DNA of 47,372 bases from an uncultured Collinsella sp. (GTDB taxonomy: Bacteria; Actinomycetota; Coriobacteriia; Coriobacteriales; Coriobacteriaceae): positions 1 to 47,372 of the forward strand of contig CAKUEZ010000003.1 of NCBI GenBank assembly GCA_934646965.1, written 5' to 3'. Positions 25,132 through 32,852 of this stretch are shown here, piece after piece; positions within the stretch are counted from its first letter, which is position 1, and each line of letters opens with the position of its first letter. The notes beneath the pieces were generated by a model. It was not told the DNA's origin. It made no database searches and was given only the letters and a program-made list of their open reading frames with translations. Both the position numbers and the translations under genes were made by a program.

Positions 25132-25206
25132 ATGCAGTTCGTAAAGATCATCACCACTGCAGACAATGCCATCCGACGCCAGCGCGCAATTTCCCGACGA
25201 CGATAA
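25132..25206 (+). CDS. Putative arginine-rich leader peptide of argG
   Basis: A 24-codon ORF, too short for routine calling, begins at ATG 25132 behind the strong AAAGGAGAGG (25119-25128). Six of the codons are Arg and all lie in the last eleven: CGA CGC (25174-25179), CGC (25183), and CGA CGA CGA (25195-25203) directly before TAA. The last three codons overlap the 5' arm of a terminator-like stem (25193-25201). This is the arrangement expected of an amino-acid-specific attenuation leader, placed 207 nt upstream of argG. The role is inference from position, codon content and RNA structure. Confidence 0.75.
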   Translation: MQFVKIITTADNAIRRQRAISRRR

Positions 25207-25271
25207 CAATCGTCTCTGTCCGCATGGGGCGAAATGCCTCAACAGAGTCATTTTGAGGTCGTCGGGTTTTT
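25193..25271 (+). terminator. Attenuator terminator overlapping the arg leader
   Basis: CCCGACGAC (25193-25201) pairs with GTCGTCGGG (25258-25266), followed at once by TTTTT (25267-25271). Inside are nested stems CTCTGT/ACAGAG (25214-25219 with 25242-25247) and GCAT/ATGC. A competing hairpin GACGAT-AACA-ATCGTC (25199-25214) uses part of the 5' arm. A second stem-loop (AGCAC 25272 with GTGCT 25307-25311) follows. Confidence 0.7.
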
Positions 25272-25412
25272 AGCACGACATAGCCGCATGTTTCTAGGGC
25301 ATGCCTGTGCTGCATCCTGCTGAATAACCTGATATTGCACGGTTTTTGACCTCAGGGTGACTTGCAACTGACCGATGTTCTAACTAGCTACCAAGGGCGA
25401 AAGGAAACAGCC

Positions 25413-26639
25413 ATGAGCAAGGAAAAAGTCGTTCTCGCATATTCCGGCGGTCTTGATACATCCGTATGTGTCAAGTGGCTGCAGGATGAGAAGAATCTCG
25501 ATGTCGTTTGCGTCTGCGGCAACGTGGGCCAGGAGGAGACCGGCCTGGATGCCAAGAAGCAGAAGGCCCTCGACCTGGGCGTTCTGGACTGCCAGGTGCT
25601 CGACCTGCGCGATGAGTTCTCCGATGAGTTCCTGACCAAGGCCATCGCCGCCAACTCCATGTACGAGAACAAGTACCCGCTGCTCTCCGCTCTGTCCCGC
25701 CCGCTGCTTGCCAAGAAGCTCGTTGAGGTCGCCCACGAGTTCGGTGCCACCTATGTCGCCCACGGCTGCACCGGCAAGGGTAACGACCAGGTCCGTTTTG
25801 AGGCTGCCGTCAAGGCGCTCGACCCCGAGCTCAAGGTTATCGCCCCGGTTCGTGAGTGGGATCTGAAGTGCCGTCCGGACGAGGTCGCTTACGCCCACGC
25901 CCACAACGTGCCGGTTCCCGAGGGTGCGAACGACAACCCCTATTCCATCGATGACAACCTGTGGGGTCGCGCCATCGAGTGCGGTCACCTGGAGGATCCC
26001 TGGAACGAGCCGCTCGACGACGCCTGGGTTATGACCAAGAATCCCGAGGACACGCCCGACACCCCGACCTACACCGAGATCGAGTTCGAGGCGGGCAAGC
26101 CCGTTGCCGTCGACGGCAAGAAGATGAAGCTCTCCGAGATCGTCATCTCCCTCAACAAGATCTCCGGCGACAACGGCTTTGGTCGTCTGGACCTGGTCGA
26201 GGATCGTCTGGTGGGCCTCAAGAGCCGCGAGTGCTACGAGGTTCCCGGCGCCCTGACGCTCATCACCGCCCACAAGGCACTCGAGGACATCTGCGTCGAA
26301 GGCGACCTGCTCAAGACCAAGATCAAGCTCGAGCAGGATTGGGCCACCGCCGTGTACAACGGCCAGTGGTACAGCCCGCTCAAGAACGCGCTCGACGCCT
26401 TTATGGCCGATACCCAGAAGTTCGTGACCGGCACTGTCCGTCTGAAGTTCTTTAAGGGCAACTGCCATGTCGTCGGCCGCAAGAGCCCCTTCAGCCTGTA
26501 TGACTACGGTCTGGCTACCTACGACCGCGACACCACGTTTGACGAGAAGGCCAGCGCCGGCTTCATCGAGATCGACACGCTGTCGCTCAAGACGTGGGCT
26601 AAGGTCCAGGGTCCCAGCTCCGCTGCCGCCCAGGCCTAA
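25413..26639 (+). CDS. argG: Argininosuccinate synthase ArgG
   Basis: A 408-aa ATP-dependent ligase joining citrulline and aspartate. The PP-loop is VVLAYSGGLDTSVCVKWL at the N-terminus; ATYVAHGCTGKGNDQVRFE and REWDLKCRPDEVAYAHAHN are citrulline/aspartate-binding regions, and GRLDLVEDRLVGLKSRECYE and YDYGLATYDRDTTFD are standard C-terminal blocks. ATG 25413 has AAAGGAAA 7 nt upstream. Codon use is strongly C-ending, as in the highly expressed genes of this window. It is separated from argH by a terminator and a small ORF. With argH it makes arginine from citrulline; earlier arg genes are not in the window. Confidence 0.96.
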   Translation: MSKEKVVLAYSGGLDTSVCVKWLQDEKNLDVVCVCGNVGQEETGLDAKKQKALDLGVLDCQVLDLRDEFSDEFLTKAIAANSMYENKYPLLSALSRPLLAKKLVEVAHEFGATYVAHGCTGKGNDQVRFEAAVKALDPELKVIAPVREWDLKCRPDEVAYAHAHNVPVPEGANDNPYSIDDNLWGRAIECGHLEDPWNEPLDDAWVMTKNPEDTPDTPTYTEIEFEAGKPVAVDGKKMKLSEIVISLNKISGDNGFGRLDLVEDRLVGLKSRECYEVPGALTLITAHKALEDICVEGDLLKTKIKLEQDWATAVYNGQWYSPLKNALDAFMADTQKFVTGTVRLKFFKGNCHVVGRKSPFSLYDYGLATYDRDTTFDEKASAGFIEIDTLSLKTWAKVQGPSSAAAQA

Positions 26640-26796
26640 GGCTTCCTTCCTTCCCTTGGTATCCGCGCGGCCCATCCGCGTGATACATAACGGGCGCATG
26701 GGGTCCCTACCTTTCGTTATGCTTGCTGACACTTCTTAACATCGGTGGCCCCTACGTTCCGCCCGCATATATGACGCCGCATCTGCGGCTGAGTCC

Positions 26797-26829
26797 GAGC
26801 CCCGCCGGGGTTGTCCGGCGGGGCTCTTT
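26797..26829 (+). terminator. Intrinsic terminator between argG and argH
   Basis: GAGCCCCGCCGG (26797-26808) pairs perfectly with CCGGCGGGGCTC (26815-26826) and is followed by TTTC. The interval 26640-26796 also contains CATAACG/CGTTATG (26685 and 26713) but no ORF. Confidence 0.82.
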
Positions 26830-26878
26830 CTATCAATTTGACGGCCTTGTGCCTCTATATATCTGAGGAGTACCTACT

Positions 26879-27049
26879 ATGTTTAACGCTTTTGCATACG
26901 CTTTGCTTTCTCTTGCCCCCGAACTCGATACCGCCAAGGTCGAGGAGGTCTCCATGAGCCTGAAGGCTTGGATTGACGGTTCACAGGGCAACCTCAGGAG
27001 GGAGTCGATGGGCGCCAAGTGCCTGGTCCGTCACTTCTTTGCTATTTAG
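26879..27049 (+). CDS. Small ORF (56 aa) between argG and argH
   Basis: Not recognised. It begins at ATG 26879 behind GAGGAG (26865-26870, 8-nt spacing) and ends at TAG 27049. The N-terminus is hydrophobic (MFNAFAYALLSLAPELD), the middle is amphipathic (KVEEVSMSLKAWIDGS), and the end is basic (NLRRESMGAKCLVRHFFAI). It contains tandem AGG AGG codons, which also form an internal Shine-Dalgarno 6 nt before an in-frame ATG (27008) that would give a 13-residue peptide. It may be a small protein or a regulatory leader for argH, which starts 121 nt later. Confidence 0.5.
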   Translation: MFNAFAYALLSLAPELDTAKVEEVSMSLKAWIDGSQGNLRRESMGAKCLVRHFFAI

Positions 27050-27170
27050 CTTGTCAGCCCCGCATGCGGCAGGGGATATGCAACACTAGCGGTTGATAAA
27101 TCGTTTTAATGGCGCTGATCGCGGATCGCGGACACCGGCGCATTGGTATTTGATGAAAGGGGACGGTCCC

Positions 27171-28601
27171 ATGGCTCTTTGGGGTGGTCGTTTTGAGGCG
27201 GGCGTGGCCGAGGTCACGCAGGAGTTTGGTGCGTCGCTGCCGGTCGACAAGCATCTCTATAAGCAGGATATCGCCGGTTCCAAGGCGCATGCCAAGATGC
27301 TGGCCGCGCAGAGCATCATCAGCGCCGAGGATGAGCAGGCGATCGCCAAGGGCCTGACTGCTATCGAGCAGGATATCGACGCCGGCAACTTCACCTTCGA
27401 CATCAACGATGAGGACATCCACATGTCCATCGAAAGCGAGCTGACGCGCCGCATCGGCGAGGCGGGCAAGCGCCTACACACCGGCCGTTCGCGCAACGAT
27501 CAGGTGGCGACCGATACCCGCTTGGGCGTCAAGGCTTTGGCAAAGGAGCTCATGGAAGCCAACCTGCAGCTGCGTCGCGTGCTGGTGGATGCCGCTAAGA
27601 AGTACGACAAGGTGATTCTTCCGGGCTATACGCACATGCAGCATGCTCAACCCGTACTGCTTTCGCACCATCTGCTGGCCTATTCCTGGATGTTCGCGCG
27701 CGACTTTACGCGTCTGAAAGCCGCTTTCGATGCCGCCGATAACTGTCCGCTGGGTGCTGCCGCGCTCGCTGGTACGAGCTATCCGCTCGATCGTCAGATG
27801 ACGGCCGCCGAGCTTGGCTTTTCGGGCGTGATCCCCAATTCGCTCGATGCTGTTTCAGACCGCGATTTCCTACTCGACCTGCATTACGCCGGTTCCGTCA
27901 TGGCTATGCACCTGTCGCGGCTGTCCGAGGAGATCGTGCTGTGGTCGAGCTCCGAGTTCGGTTTCATCACGCTGTCTGACTCGTACTCCACCGGCTCTTC
28001 CATCATGCCGCAGAAGAAGAACCCCGATTTCGCCGAACTCATCCGTGGCAAGAGCGGTCGCGTGTACGGCAACTTGGTCCAGCTGCTGGTGACCATGAAG
28101 GGCCTGCCGCTGGCCTATAACAAGGACCTGCAGGAGGACAAGGAGGGCGCGCTCGATACCGCCCATACGCTCATGCAGTGCCTGTCTGTTATGGCCGGTA
28201 TGATCTCGACCTGGGCTGTCAACGAGGATGCCATGGCACGCGAATGCGGCGTTGGCCACCTGGCCGCCACTGACGTTGCCGACTACCTCGCTAAGCGCGG
28301 ACTTCCGTTCCGCGAAGCGCACGCCGTGGTGGGCCACCTGGTTCTGATGTGCGAGAAGCGCGGTTGCAACCTCGAGGATCTGCCGTTTGAGGTCTTCCAG
28401 GAGGCAAGCCCGCTCTTTGAGCACGATATTACCGAGGCGCTCGATATTCCTTCGATTGTTGCTGCGCGCACGACTGAGGGCGGTACCGCGCCTGCCGCCG
28501 TTGCCGTGCAGCTTGAGCGCGCCGAGGCGCAGCTTTCAGCTGACGAGAGCGCGTTTGGCTCGCTGACCAAGGTCGTCGAGATGGGCCACGGGGCGAACTA
28601 G
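27171..28601 (+). CDS. argH: Argininosuccinate lyase ArgH
   Basis: A 476-aa member of the aspartase/fumarase superfamily that splits argininosuccinate into arginine and fumarate. The family begins WGGRF, matched by MALWGGRFEAG. Other markers are DEDIHMSIE, LHTGRSRNDQVATDTRL, GYTHMQHAQPVLLSHHL (catalytic His region), and the signature GSSIMPQKKNPDFAEL with the catalytic Ser in the mobile loop. ATG 27171 follows AAAGGGGACGG; the in-frame extension upstream to 27093 has no homology. A terminator at 28643 closes the unit. Confidence 0.96.
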   Translation: MALWGGRFEAGVAEVTQEFGASLPVDKHLYKQDIAGSKAHAKMLAAQSIISAEDEQAIAKGLTAIEQDIDAGNFTFDINDEDIHMSIESELTRRIGEAGKRLHTGRSRNDQVATDTRLGVKALAKELMEANLQLRRVLVDAAKKYDKVILPGYTHMQHAQPVLLSHHLLAYSWMFARDFTRLKAAFDAADNCPLGAAALAGTSYPLDRQMTAAELGFSGVIPNSLDAVSDRDFLLDLHYAGSVMAMHLSRLSEEIVLWSSSEFGFITLSDSYSTGSSIMPQKKNPDFAELIRGKSGRVYGNLVQLLVTMKGLPLAYNKDLQEDKEGALDTAHTLMQCLSVMAGMISTWAVNEDAMARECGVGHLAATDVADYLAKRGLPFREAHAVVGHLVLMCEKRGCNLEDLPFEVFQEASPLFEHDITEALDIPSIVAARTTEGGTAPAAVAVQLERAEAQLSADESAFGSLTKVVEMGHGAN

Positions 28602-28642
28602 CGCTACCGCGGCGCTTACCTCACTTGTCATATCTTGTCTGT

Positions 28643-28674
28643 ACGGGCGTCCGCTACGGCGGGCGTCCGTTTTG
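28643..28674 (+). terminator. Intrinsic terminator after argH
   Basis: ACGGGCGTCCGC (28643-28654) pairs with 28659-28670, including two G-U pairs, around a 4-nt loop, and TTTT follows. Confidence 0.8.
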
Positions 28675-28970
28675 TTATGGAGAGGGGGCTTGTCGAGAAC
28701 TTTTGTAGGACCTTTGCGCAGGTTGTGAAGGGGATACGCTCACGGGCGGCAATCGACCGCCTGTTCTGTTCGTTGCAGCTGGAAGTAGGGCGGATGGTAC
28801 TCTAGTCGGGCTTCGAAACAGAAGTGACACATATGGAGCGCTTCAATAAATAATAGCGCTTCAATAAACGTCTTATTGTTTAACTGCAGCTAGAACTCTG
28901 TTACGATGCAGTCCAGGCGGGTGCCGGAATGGGACTTTGGCACGCGCAAACCTACTTGAAAGGCTACCTT
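28675..28970 (+). other. ndk upstream region with 18-bp-period direct repeat
   Basis: No credible gene is seen here. AGCGCTTCAATAAA occurs at 28837-28850 and again at 28855-28868. A possible ndk promoter follows: TTTAAC (28879-28884) and TACGAT (28902-28907), 17 nt apart. The repeated block lies just upstream of that -35 position and could be a regulator-binding pair. Confidence 0.4.
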
Positions 28971-29375
28971 ATGGCTATCGAGAAGACCTTCATCATGATT
29001 AAGCCCGACGCCGTGCGCGATCGCAAGATTGGCGAGATTGTTGCTCGCATCGAGCGCAGCGGCCTTGTCATCGAGCGCATGGAGATGACCACGCTTGAGC
29101 GCGCCACCGTCGAGGAGCACTACGCCCACCTCAACGACAAGCCCTTCTTTGGCGGCCTGTGCGACTTTATGACGAGCGGCCCGGTCGTCAAGATGGTCGT
29201 TTCCGGTCTTTCTGCCGTCTCCAAGATGCGCACCCTCATGGGCGCTACCAACCCGCTTGATGCCGCCCCCGGCACCATCCGCGGCGACTTTGCCGTCGAT
29301 GTCAACGCCAACGTGATCCACGGCTCCGACTGCCTGGAGAACGCCGAGATCGAGATCAAGCGTTTCTTTGGCTAA
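28971..29375 (+). CDS. ndk: Nucleoside diphosphate kinase
   Basis: A 134-aa housekeeping kinase that balances NTP/dNTP pools by a phospho-His ping-pong mechanism. It opens EKTFIMIKPDAVRDRKIGEI (the usual ERT..IIKPDA), continues with HYAHLNDKPFFGGLCDFMTS and ATNPLDAAPGTIRGDFA, and contains the catalytic His in NVIHGSDCLENAEIEI. Length matches the family. ATG 28971 follows GAAAGG; an in-frame ATG at 28929 is not supported. A strong terminator lies downstream. Confidence 0.96.
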   Translation: MAIEKTFIMIKPDAVRDRKIGEIVARIERSGLVIERMEMTTLERATVEEHYAHLNDKPFFGGLCDFMTSGPVVKMVVSGLSAVSKMRTLMGATNPLDAAPGTIRGDFAVDVNANVIHGSDCLENAEIEIKRFFG

Positions 29376-29413
29376 ACCAGCTTTGACTCCTTAAAGCTGT
29401 TAGCGTGTGGCTT

Positions 29414-29449
29414 GGGCGCCGCGGAACTCCATCCGCGGCGCCCTTTTTT
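29414..29449 (+). terminator. Intrinsic terminator after ndk
   Basis: GGGCGCCGCGG (29414-29424) pairs perfectly with CCGCGGCGCCC (29433-29443) and is followed by TTTTTT. Confidence 0.92.
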
Positions 29450-29467
29450 ATGACAAATATCTACTAA

Positions 29468-29504
29468 GAGGGCCCGCCCGGATGTGCGTTCCGGGCGGGC
29501 CCTC
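29468..29504 (-). terminator. Hairpin terminator after rpiB
   Basis: GAGGGCCCGCCCGG (29468-29481) pairs perfectly with 29491-29504 (14 bp, 9-nt loop). Read on the minus strand it follows the rpiB stop by 28 nt and is trailed by TTAGTAGATATTTG. Confidence 0.75.
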
Positions 29505-29532
29505 TGCTGTTAGCTTGTGGCGTTGTTAGGCT

Positions 29533-30000
29533 TTAAGCCTCGTCGACGACCTTGAGGCCGCGAGTCTGGTCGATCTCGTTGAGGAGGTTGACACGACGCT
29601 CGTGACGGCCGCCCTCAAACTCGGCGTCGAGCCACTCGTCGACGATCATCTTGGCGAGCTCGGAACCCACGACGCGAGCGCCAAAGGCAAGCACATTGGT
29701 GTTGTTGTGCATGCGCGAAAGCTTGGCGCTGAAAGGCTCGGAGCACACGACGGCGCGCACGCCCTCGACCTTGTTGGCGGCCAGGCTGATGCCGACGCCG
29801 GTGCCGCAGATCAGGATGCCCAGATCGACGTCGCCGTTGGCAACGGCCTTTCCCACCTTGTAGCCGGCGATGGGGTAGTCAAAGCTCTCGGAGGTGTCGG
29901 TGCCAAAGTTCACGACCTCGCAACCGCGCTCCTTCAGGTGCTCGGAGATGATGTTCTTGAGCTCGACGGCGGCGTGGTCGTTACCGATACCGATCTTCAT
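29533..30000 (-). CDS. rpiB: Ribose-5-phosphate isomerase B
   Basis: A 155-aa RpiB/LacAB-family isomerase interconverting ribose-5-P and ribulose-5-P. MKIGIGNDHAAVELK supplies the phosphate-binding and catalytic region; the catalytic Cys lies in GILICGTGVGISLAANK, and RMHNNTNVLAFGARVVG follows with the substrate-binding HNNxNVLxxGxR pattern. ATG 30000 follows GGTTCC-rich sequence with AGAGAGGAACC as the likely binding site; the longer frame to 30087 has no homology. The gene converges on ndk through paired terminators. Confidence 0.94.
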   Translation of the reverse strand: MKIGIGNDHAAVELKNIISEHLKERGCEVVNFGTDTSESFDYPIAGYKVGKAVANGDVDLGILICGTGVGISLAANKVEGVRAVVCSEPFSAKLSRMHNNTNVLAFGARVVGSELAKMIVDEWLDAEFEGGRHERRVNLLNEIDQTRGLKVVDEA

Positions 30001-30269
30001 GGATGGTTCCTCTCTGGTCCGTGCGGCGGAATTGCTAAAGGTTTTACCGCGTTCGACTGCATGATAGCGCGACTTTTGCGTAAACACTCGGGCGTTTTTT
30101 GGTCAAACGCTTTAGCAACTATCATCATCAGCTCATCACGAAATATGCCGTCAGTTCGCTCCGTGCCGCCGTCTGCCGGAACCCGGGTTGCGGTTTTTTG
30201 CGCCTTGGTATCAAATGAAGAAGTTGAATATGAATAAGAACCACCTCGTTATGTATACAGGAGATGCTT

Positions 30270-31589
30270 ATGTCCGTCGATTCCGCCCGCGATGCCGCGT
30301 TTTGTGATGTTTTGAACCGCGAACTTGTCTGCGCGCTCGGCTGCACCGAGCCCATTGCCGTTGCCTATGCGGCGGCACTCGCGAGTCAGACGCTCGGTTG
30401 CGAACCCGAGCATATGGACATTGCCTGTTCGGGCAACATTATCAAGAACGTGAAGAGCGTGACCGTGCCCAATTCGGGCGGCATGCATGGCATTGAGGCG
30501 GCCGCGGTGCTGGGCGCCGTGGGCGGCGATGCAAAAAGTGCGCTCGAAGTGCTCGAGAGCGTTGACGATGAGGACCGCGCTCGCGTGAGCGAGCTTCTGG
30601 CGGATGCCGGCTACTGCGATGTGTCGCTTGCCGAGGGCGTGCCGAACCTGTATATCAAGGTGACCGCCACGGCCGGGGGGCATACCGCGGTTGTTGAGAT
30701 TACCGACCACCACACCAATGTTACCTGTCATACGCTCGACGGCATTCCGGTGTGCGGTAAGTCGGCGGGGGAGTGCGCCGCCTGCGCCGAGCGCGTGGTG
30801 GCCGAGCGTGCTGCCGATAGCGCCGACACGCCCATGTCGATCGAGTCCATCATCGACTTTATCGAGGACGGCGATATTGAGGGCGCTCGCGCTGCCGTTG
30901 AGCGCCAGATCGAGCTGAACGGCGCCATCAGCGCCGAGGGCCTGGCGCACGCTTGGGGCGCCGAGGTGGGGCGTACGCTGTTGGGGGCTCGCGCCGACGA
31001 TGTCGCCTGCCGCGCTCGCGCTCGCGCTGCGGCCGGATCCGATGCCCGCATGAACGGTTGCGCGTTGCCGGTCGCCATCGTGTGCGGCTCGGGCAACCAG
31101 GGCATTACCTGCGCGCTGCCCGTTATGGAGTATGCCGAGTACCTGCGCTGCGACCATGAGCGGTTGGTTCGCGCCGTGATGCTGTCCGATCTGATCGCCG
31201 TGCATATCAAGAGCTATATTGGTGCGCTTTCGGCGTTTTGTGGTGCTATCTGCGCGGCATGTGGTGCCGGTGCGGCCATTACGTGGCTGTGCGGTGGCAC
31301 GCGTGAACAGATTGGCGCTACCGTCTCCAACACACTCGGCAACGTGGGCGGCATCGTGTGCGACGGCGCCAAGGCGAGCTGTGCCGCCAAGATTTCGGCT
31401 GCTGTGGATGCGGCGATTCTTGGCCACGATATGGCTATGCAGGGCCGCGGCTTCCGTGCCGGCGAGGGCCTGATCCAGGATACCGTCGAGCAGACGATCG
31501 CCAGCATGGGCTACGTGGGCCGCGTGGGCATGAAGGACACCGACGTCGAGATCCTCAACATCATGATTGGCAAGACCCAGATCTGTTAG
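30270..31589 (+). CDS. L-cysteine desulfidase / serine dehydratase alpha-like protein (UPF0597)
   Basis: A 439-aa protein of the UPF0597/CyuA group, related to the iron-sulfur serine dehydratase alpha domain. Visible markers: ELVCALGCTEPIAVAYAAAL near the N-terminus, then CSGNIIKNVKSVTVPNSGG and GMHGIEAAAVLGAVGG, and in the second half VCGSGNQGITCALPV and GAICAACGAGAAITWLCGG, whose Cys residues should hold a [4Fe-4S] cluster. Characterised relatives release sulfide from L-cysteine; activity on serine is also possible. AGGAG (30259-30263) is 6 nt from ATG 30270; ATG 30264 is too close. A 97-nt palindrome lies beyond its end. Confidence 0.85.
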   Translation: MSVDSARDAAFCDVLNRELVCALGCTEPIAVAYAAALASQTLGCEPEHMDIACSGNIIKNVKSVTVPNSGGMHGIEAAAVLGAVGGDAKSALEVLESVDDEDRARVSELLADAGYCDVSLAEGVPNLYIKVTATAGGHTAVVEITDHHTNVTCHTLDGIPVCGKSAGECAACAERVVAERAADSADTPMSIESIIDFIEDGDIEGARAAVERQIELNGAISAEGLAHAWGAEVGRTLLGARADDVACRARARAAAGSDARMNGCALPVAIVCGSGNQGITCALPVMEYAEYLRCDHERLVRAVMLSDLIAVHIKSYIGALSAFCGAICAACGAGAAITWLCGGTREQIGATVSNTLGNVGGIVCDGAKASCAAKISAAVDAAILGHDMAMQGRGFRAGEGLIQDTVEQTIASMGYVGRVGMKDTDVEILNIMIGKTQIC

Positions 31590-31629
31590 TTACGCGGTTT
31601 TACCAAACCGCGTAACGGGTCGACGCTGC

Positions 31630-31727
31630 AAACGCCCCTAAGCGGCAATCTGCCTTTCAATCGTCGGGCATGACCAAAAGGTCAATGCCCTCCTCTTTCA
31701 AGGCACCTTGCTCGCTTAGGGGCGTTT
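31630..31727. repeat. Long inverted repeat with nested hairpin, between convergent genes
   Basis: AAACGCCCCTAAGCG (31630-31644) pairs perfectly with 31713-31727. The 68-nt interior contains GGGCATGACC-AAAA-GGTCAATGCCC (31666-31690). Its right part (31694-31715) is identical over 22 nt to 34874-34895 and includes CAAGGCACCTTG. It separates the desulfidase-like gene from the HAD hydrolase gene. Confidence 0.87.
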
Positions 31728-31778
31728 TCGCTGACTTATGCTCAACCTATGACGTTGTTTTTGTTGGGGCGAGGAGCG

Positions 31779-32537
31779 CTACGACAGTTCGTCCGCTACT
31801 TGGTGCTCGTAGAAGGCTTCTACTACGGCGTTGAAGTTGTGAGCGAAGTCTTCCATGGTGCCGCGCCAGGTGGCGCGTCCCGGCTTTCCCTGGCCGACGT
31901 AGGCGGTTTGGATGCCGCAATCGGGGCTGGGGAAGTCGCGCTTGGGGTCGTTGCCCACCATAAGGACCTCGTGCGGCTCGAGCCCCATCACCTGCAATTG
32001 CTCAAGATAATACGTAGCGTCGGGCTTGCAGCGGGTGGCGTTGCCCATGTGTGTCACGAGTTCGAAGGGCGCGTCGGTCAGCTCGCCCCAGCCCATGCGG
32101 CACTCGATGGCACCCTGGGGAAAGCTGGGATTGGTAAAGAGTGCGCAGCGCAAGCCCGCGTCCTGCACGGCCTGGAGTGCGGCGTGCGCGCCGGGCATGG
32201 CCTTCGCGTTGATCATGTCGTCGTTTTTGAACGGCAGAACCTCGCGCTCGTAGTAGGTAAACGCCTCGTAGATGAGGGGGTCCGAGAGGCAAATGCCGCA
32301 CCTGCGCTCAACTTCTTGTTGGTAGAACTCGAGATTGGTCCGATTATCCGTGCCGTTGCGACGGTTGGCGTTGAGGTCGACCAAAATGGTACCCAGGCGC
32401 GCCATCGTCGCACCGCGGCTACGACGTCCGATGTCCGCGAGCATCGAGGAAACATCCTTAAAATAGCGAAGGATGAACGCGTTGAGGTTGATGCTAAGAA
32501 GCGTCTCGTCCATATCGAAAACGACTGCTTTGAGCAC
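31779..32537 (-). CDS. HAD family hydrolase (GTG start)
   Basis: A 252-aa HAD phosphatase-like protein. Motif I is VVFDMDETLLS (Asp8 and Asp10), a helical C1 cap occupies about 20-95, motif II is CALFTNPSFPQ, and the C-terminal motifs are KPDATYYLEQLQVMGLEPHE then VLMVGNDPKRDFPSPDCGIQ. The start is GTG at 32537, preceded by GAAAGGTG 7 nt away; no ATG fits. The substrate is not predictable. It is divergent from rpsA. Confidence 0.87.
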   Translation of the reverse strand: MLKAVVFDMDETLLSINLNAFILRYFKDVSSMLADIGRRSRGATMARLGTILVDLNANRRNGTDNRTNLEFYQQEVERRCGICLSDPLIYEAFTYYEREVLPFKNDDMINAKAMPGAHAALQAVQDAGLRCALFTNPSFPQGAIECRMGWGELTDAPFELVTHMGNATRCKPDATYYLEQLQVMGLEPHEVLMVGNDPKRDFPSPDCGIQTAYVGQGKPGRATWRGTMEDFAHNFNAVVEAFYEHQVADELS

Positions 32538-32692
32538 GCGGGCACCTTTCTCGAAAAACCGTTCCAGAATCGTTGGCTCCGGATACTTTACCCCAAAGGC
32601 GTATCTCTATCTGCTTATCGTCAAGTTGTGAAGACGGCTGTCCATAAGATTACGAAAAAGTCTCCACACGCGTAAAAAATCGCAGTTCACGC

Positions 32693-32721
32693 TTGAAATC
32701 GAACTCATTTCCCCGTAACCT
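32693..32721 (+). promoter_or_regulatory. Possible rpsA promoter
   Basis: TTGAAA (32693-32698) and TAACCT (32716-32721) are separated by 17 nt, giving a leader of about 125 nt before rpsA. The gap 32538-32852 otherwise holds only a TGATTGCATAAGCATCA-like palindrome (about 32732) and no ORF. Confidence 0.4.
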
Positions 32722-32852
32722 ATACGAACGTGATTGCATAAGCATCACATTAGTATCTGTCGGCTCCCGAGTGTTCCTAAACGTTGTGTGCTTGTCGCAC
32801 CCTTCTGTAGGTCCTAGCAATCGGGGCCCCGTAGTTCGAAAGGGGTCCACCT

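Noticed and set aside
24900..25412. T-box riboswitch upstream of argG
   Set aside because: No T-box bulge sequence (GGGTGG-type) or specifier arrangement was found; the leader ORF explains the region better.
25380..26732. 450-codon minus-strand frame over argG
   Set aside because: Shadow of argG with Leu/Val/Gly-rich low-information sequence and no start signal.
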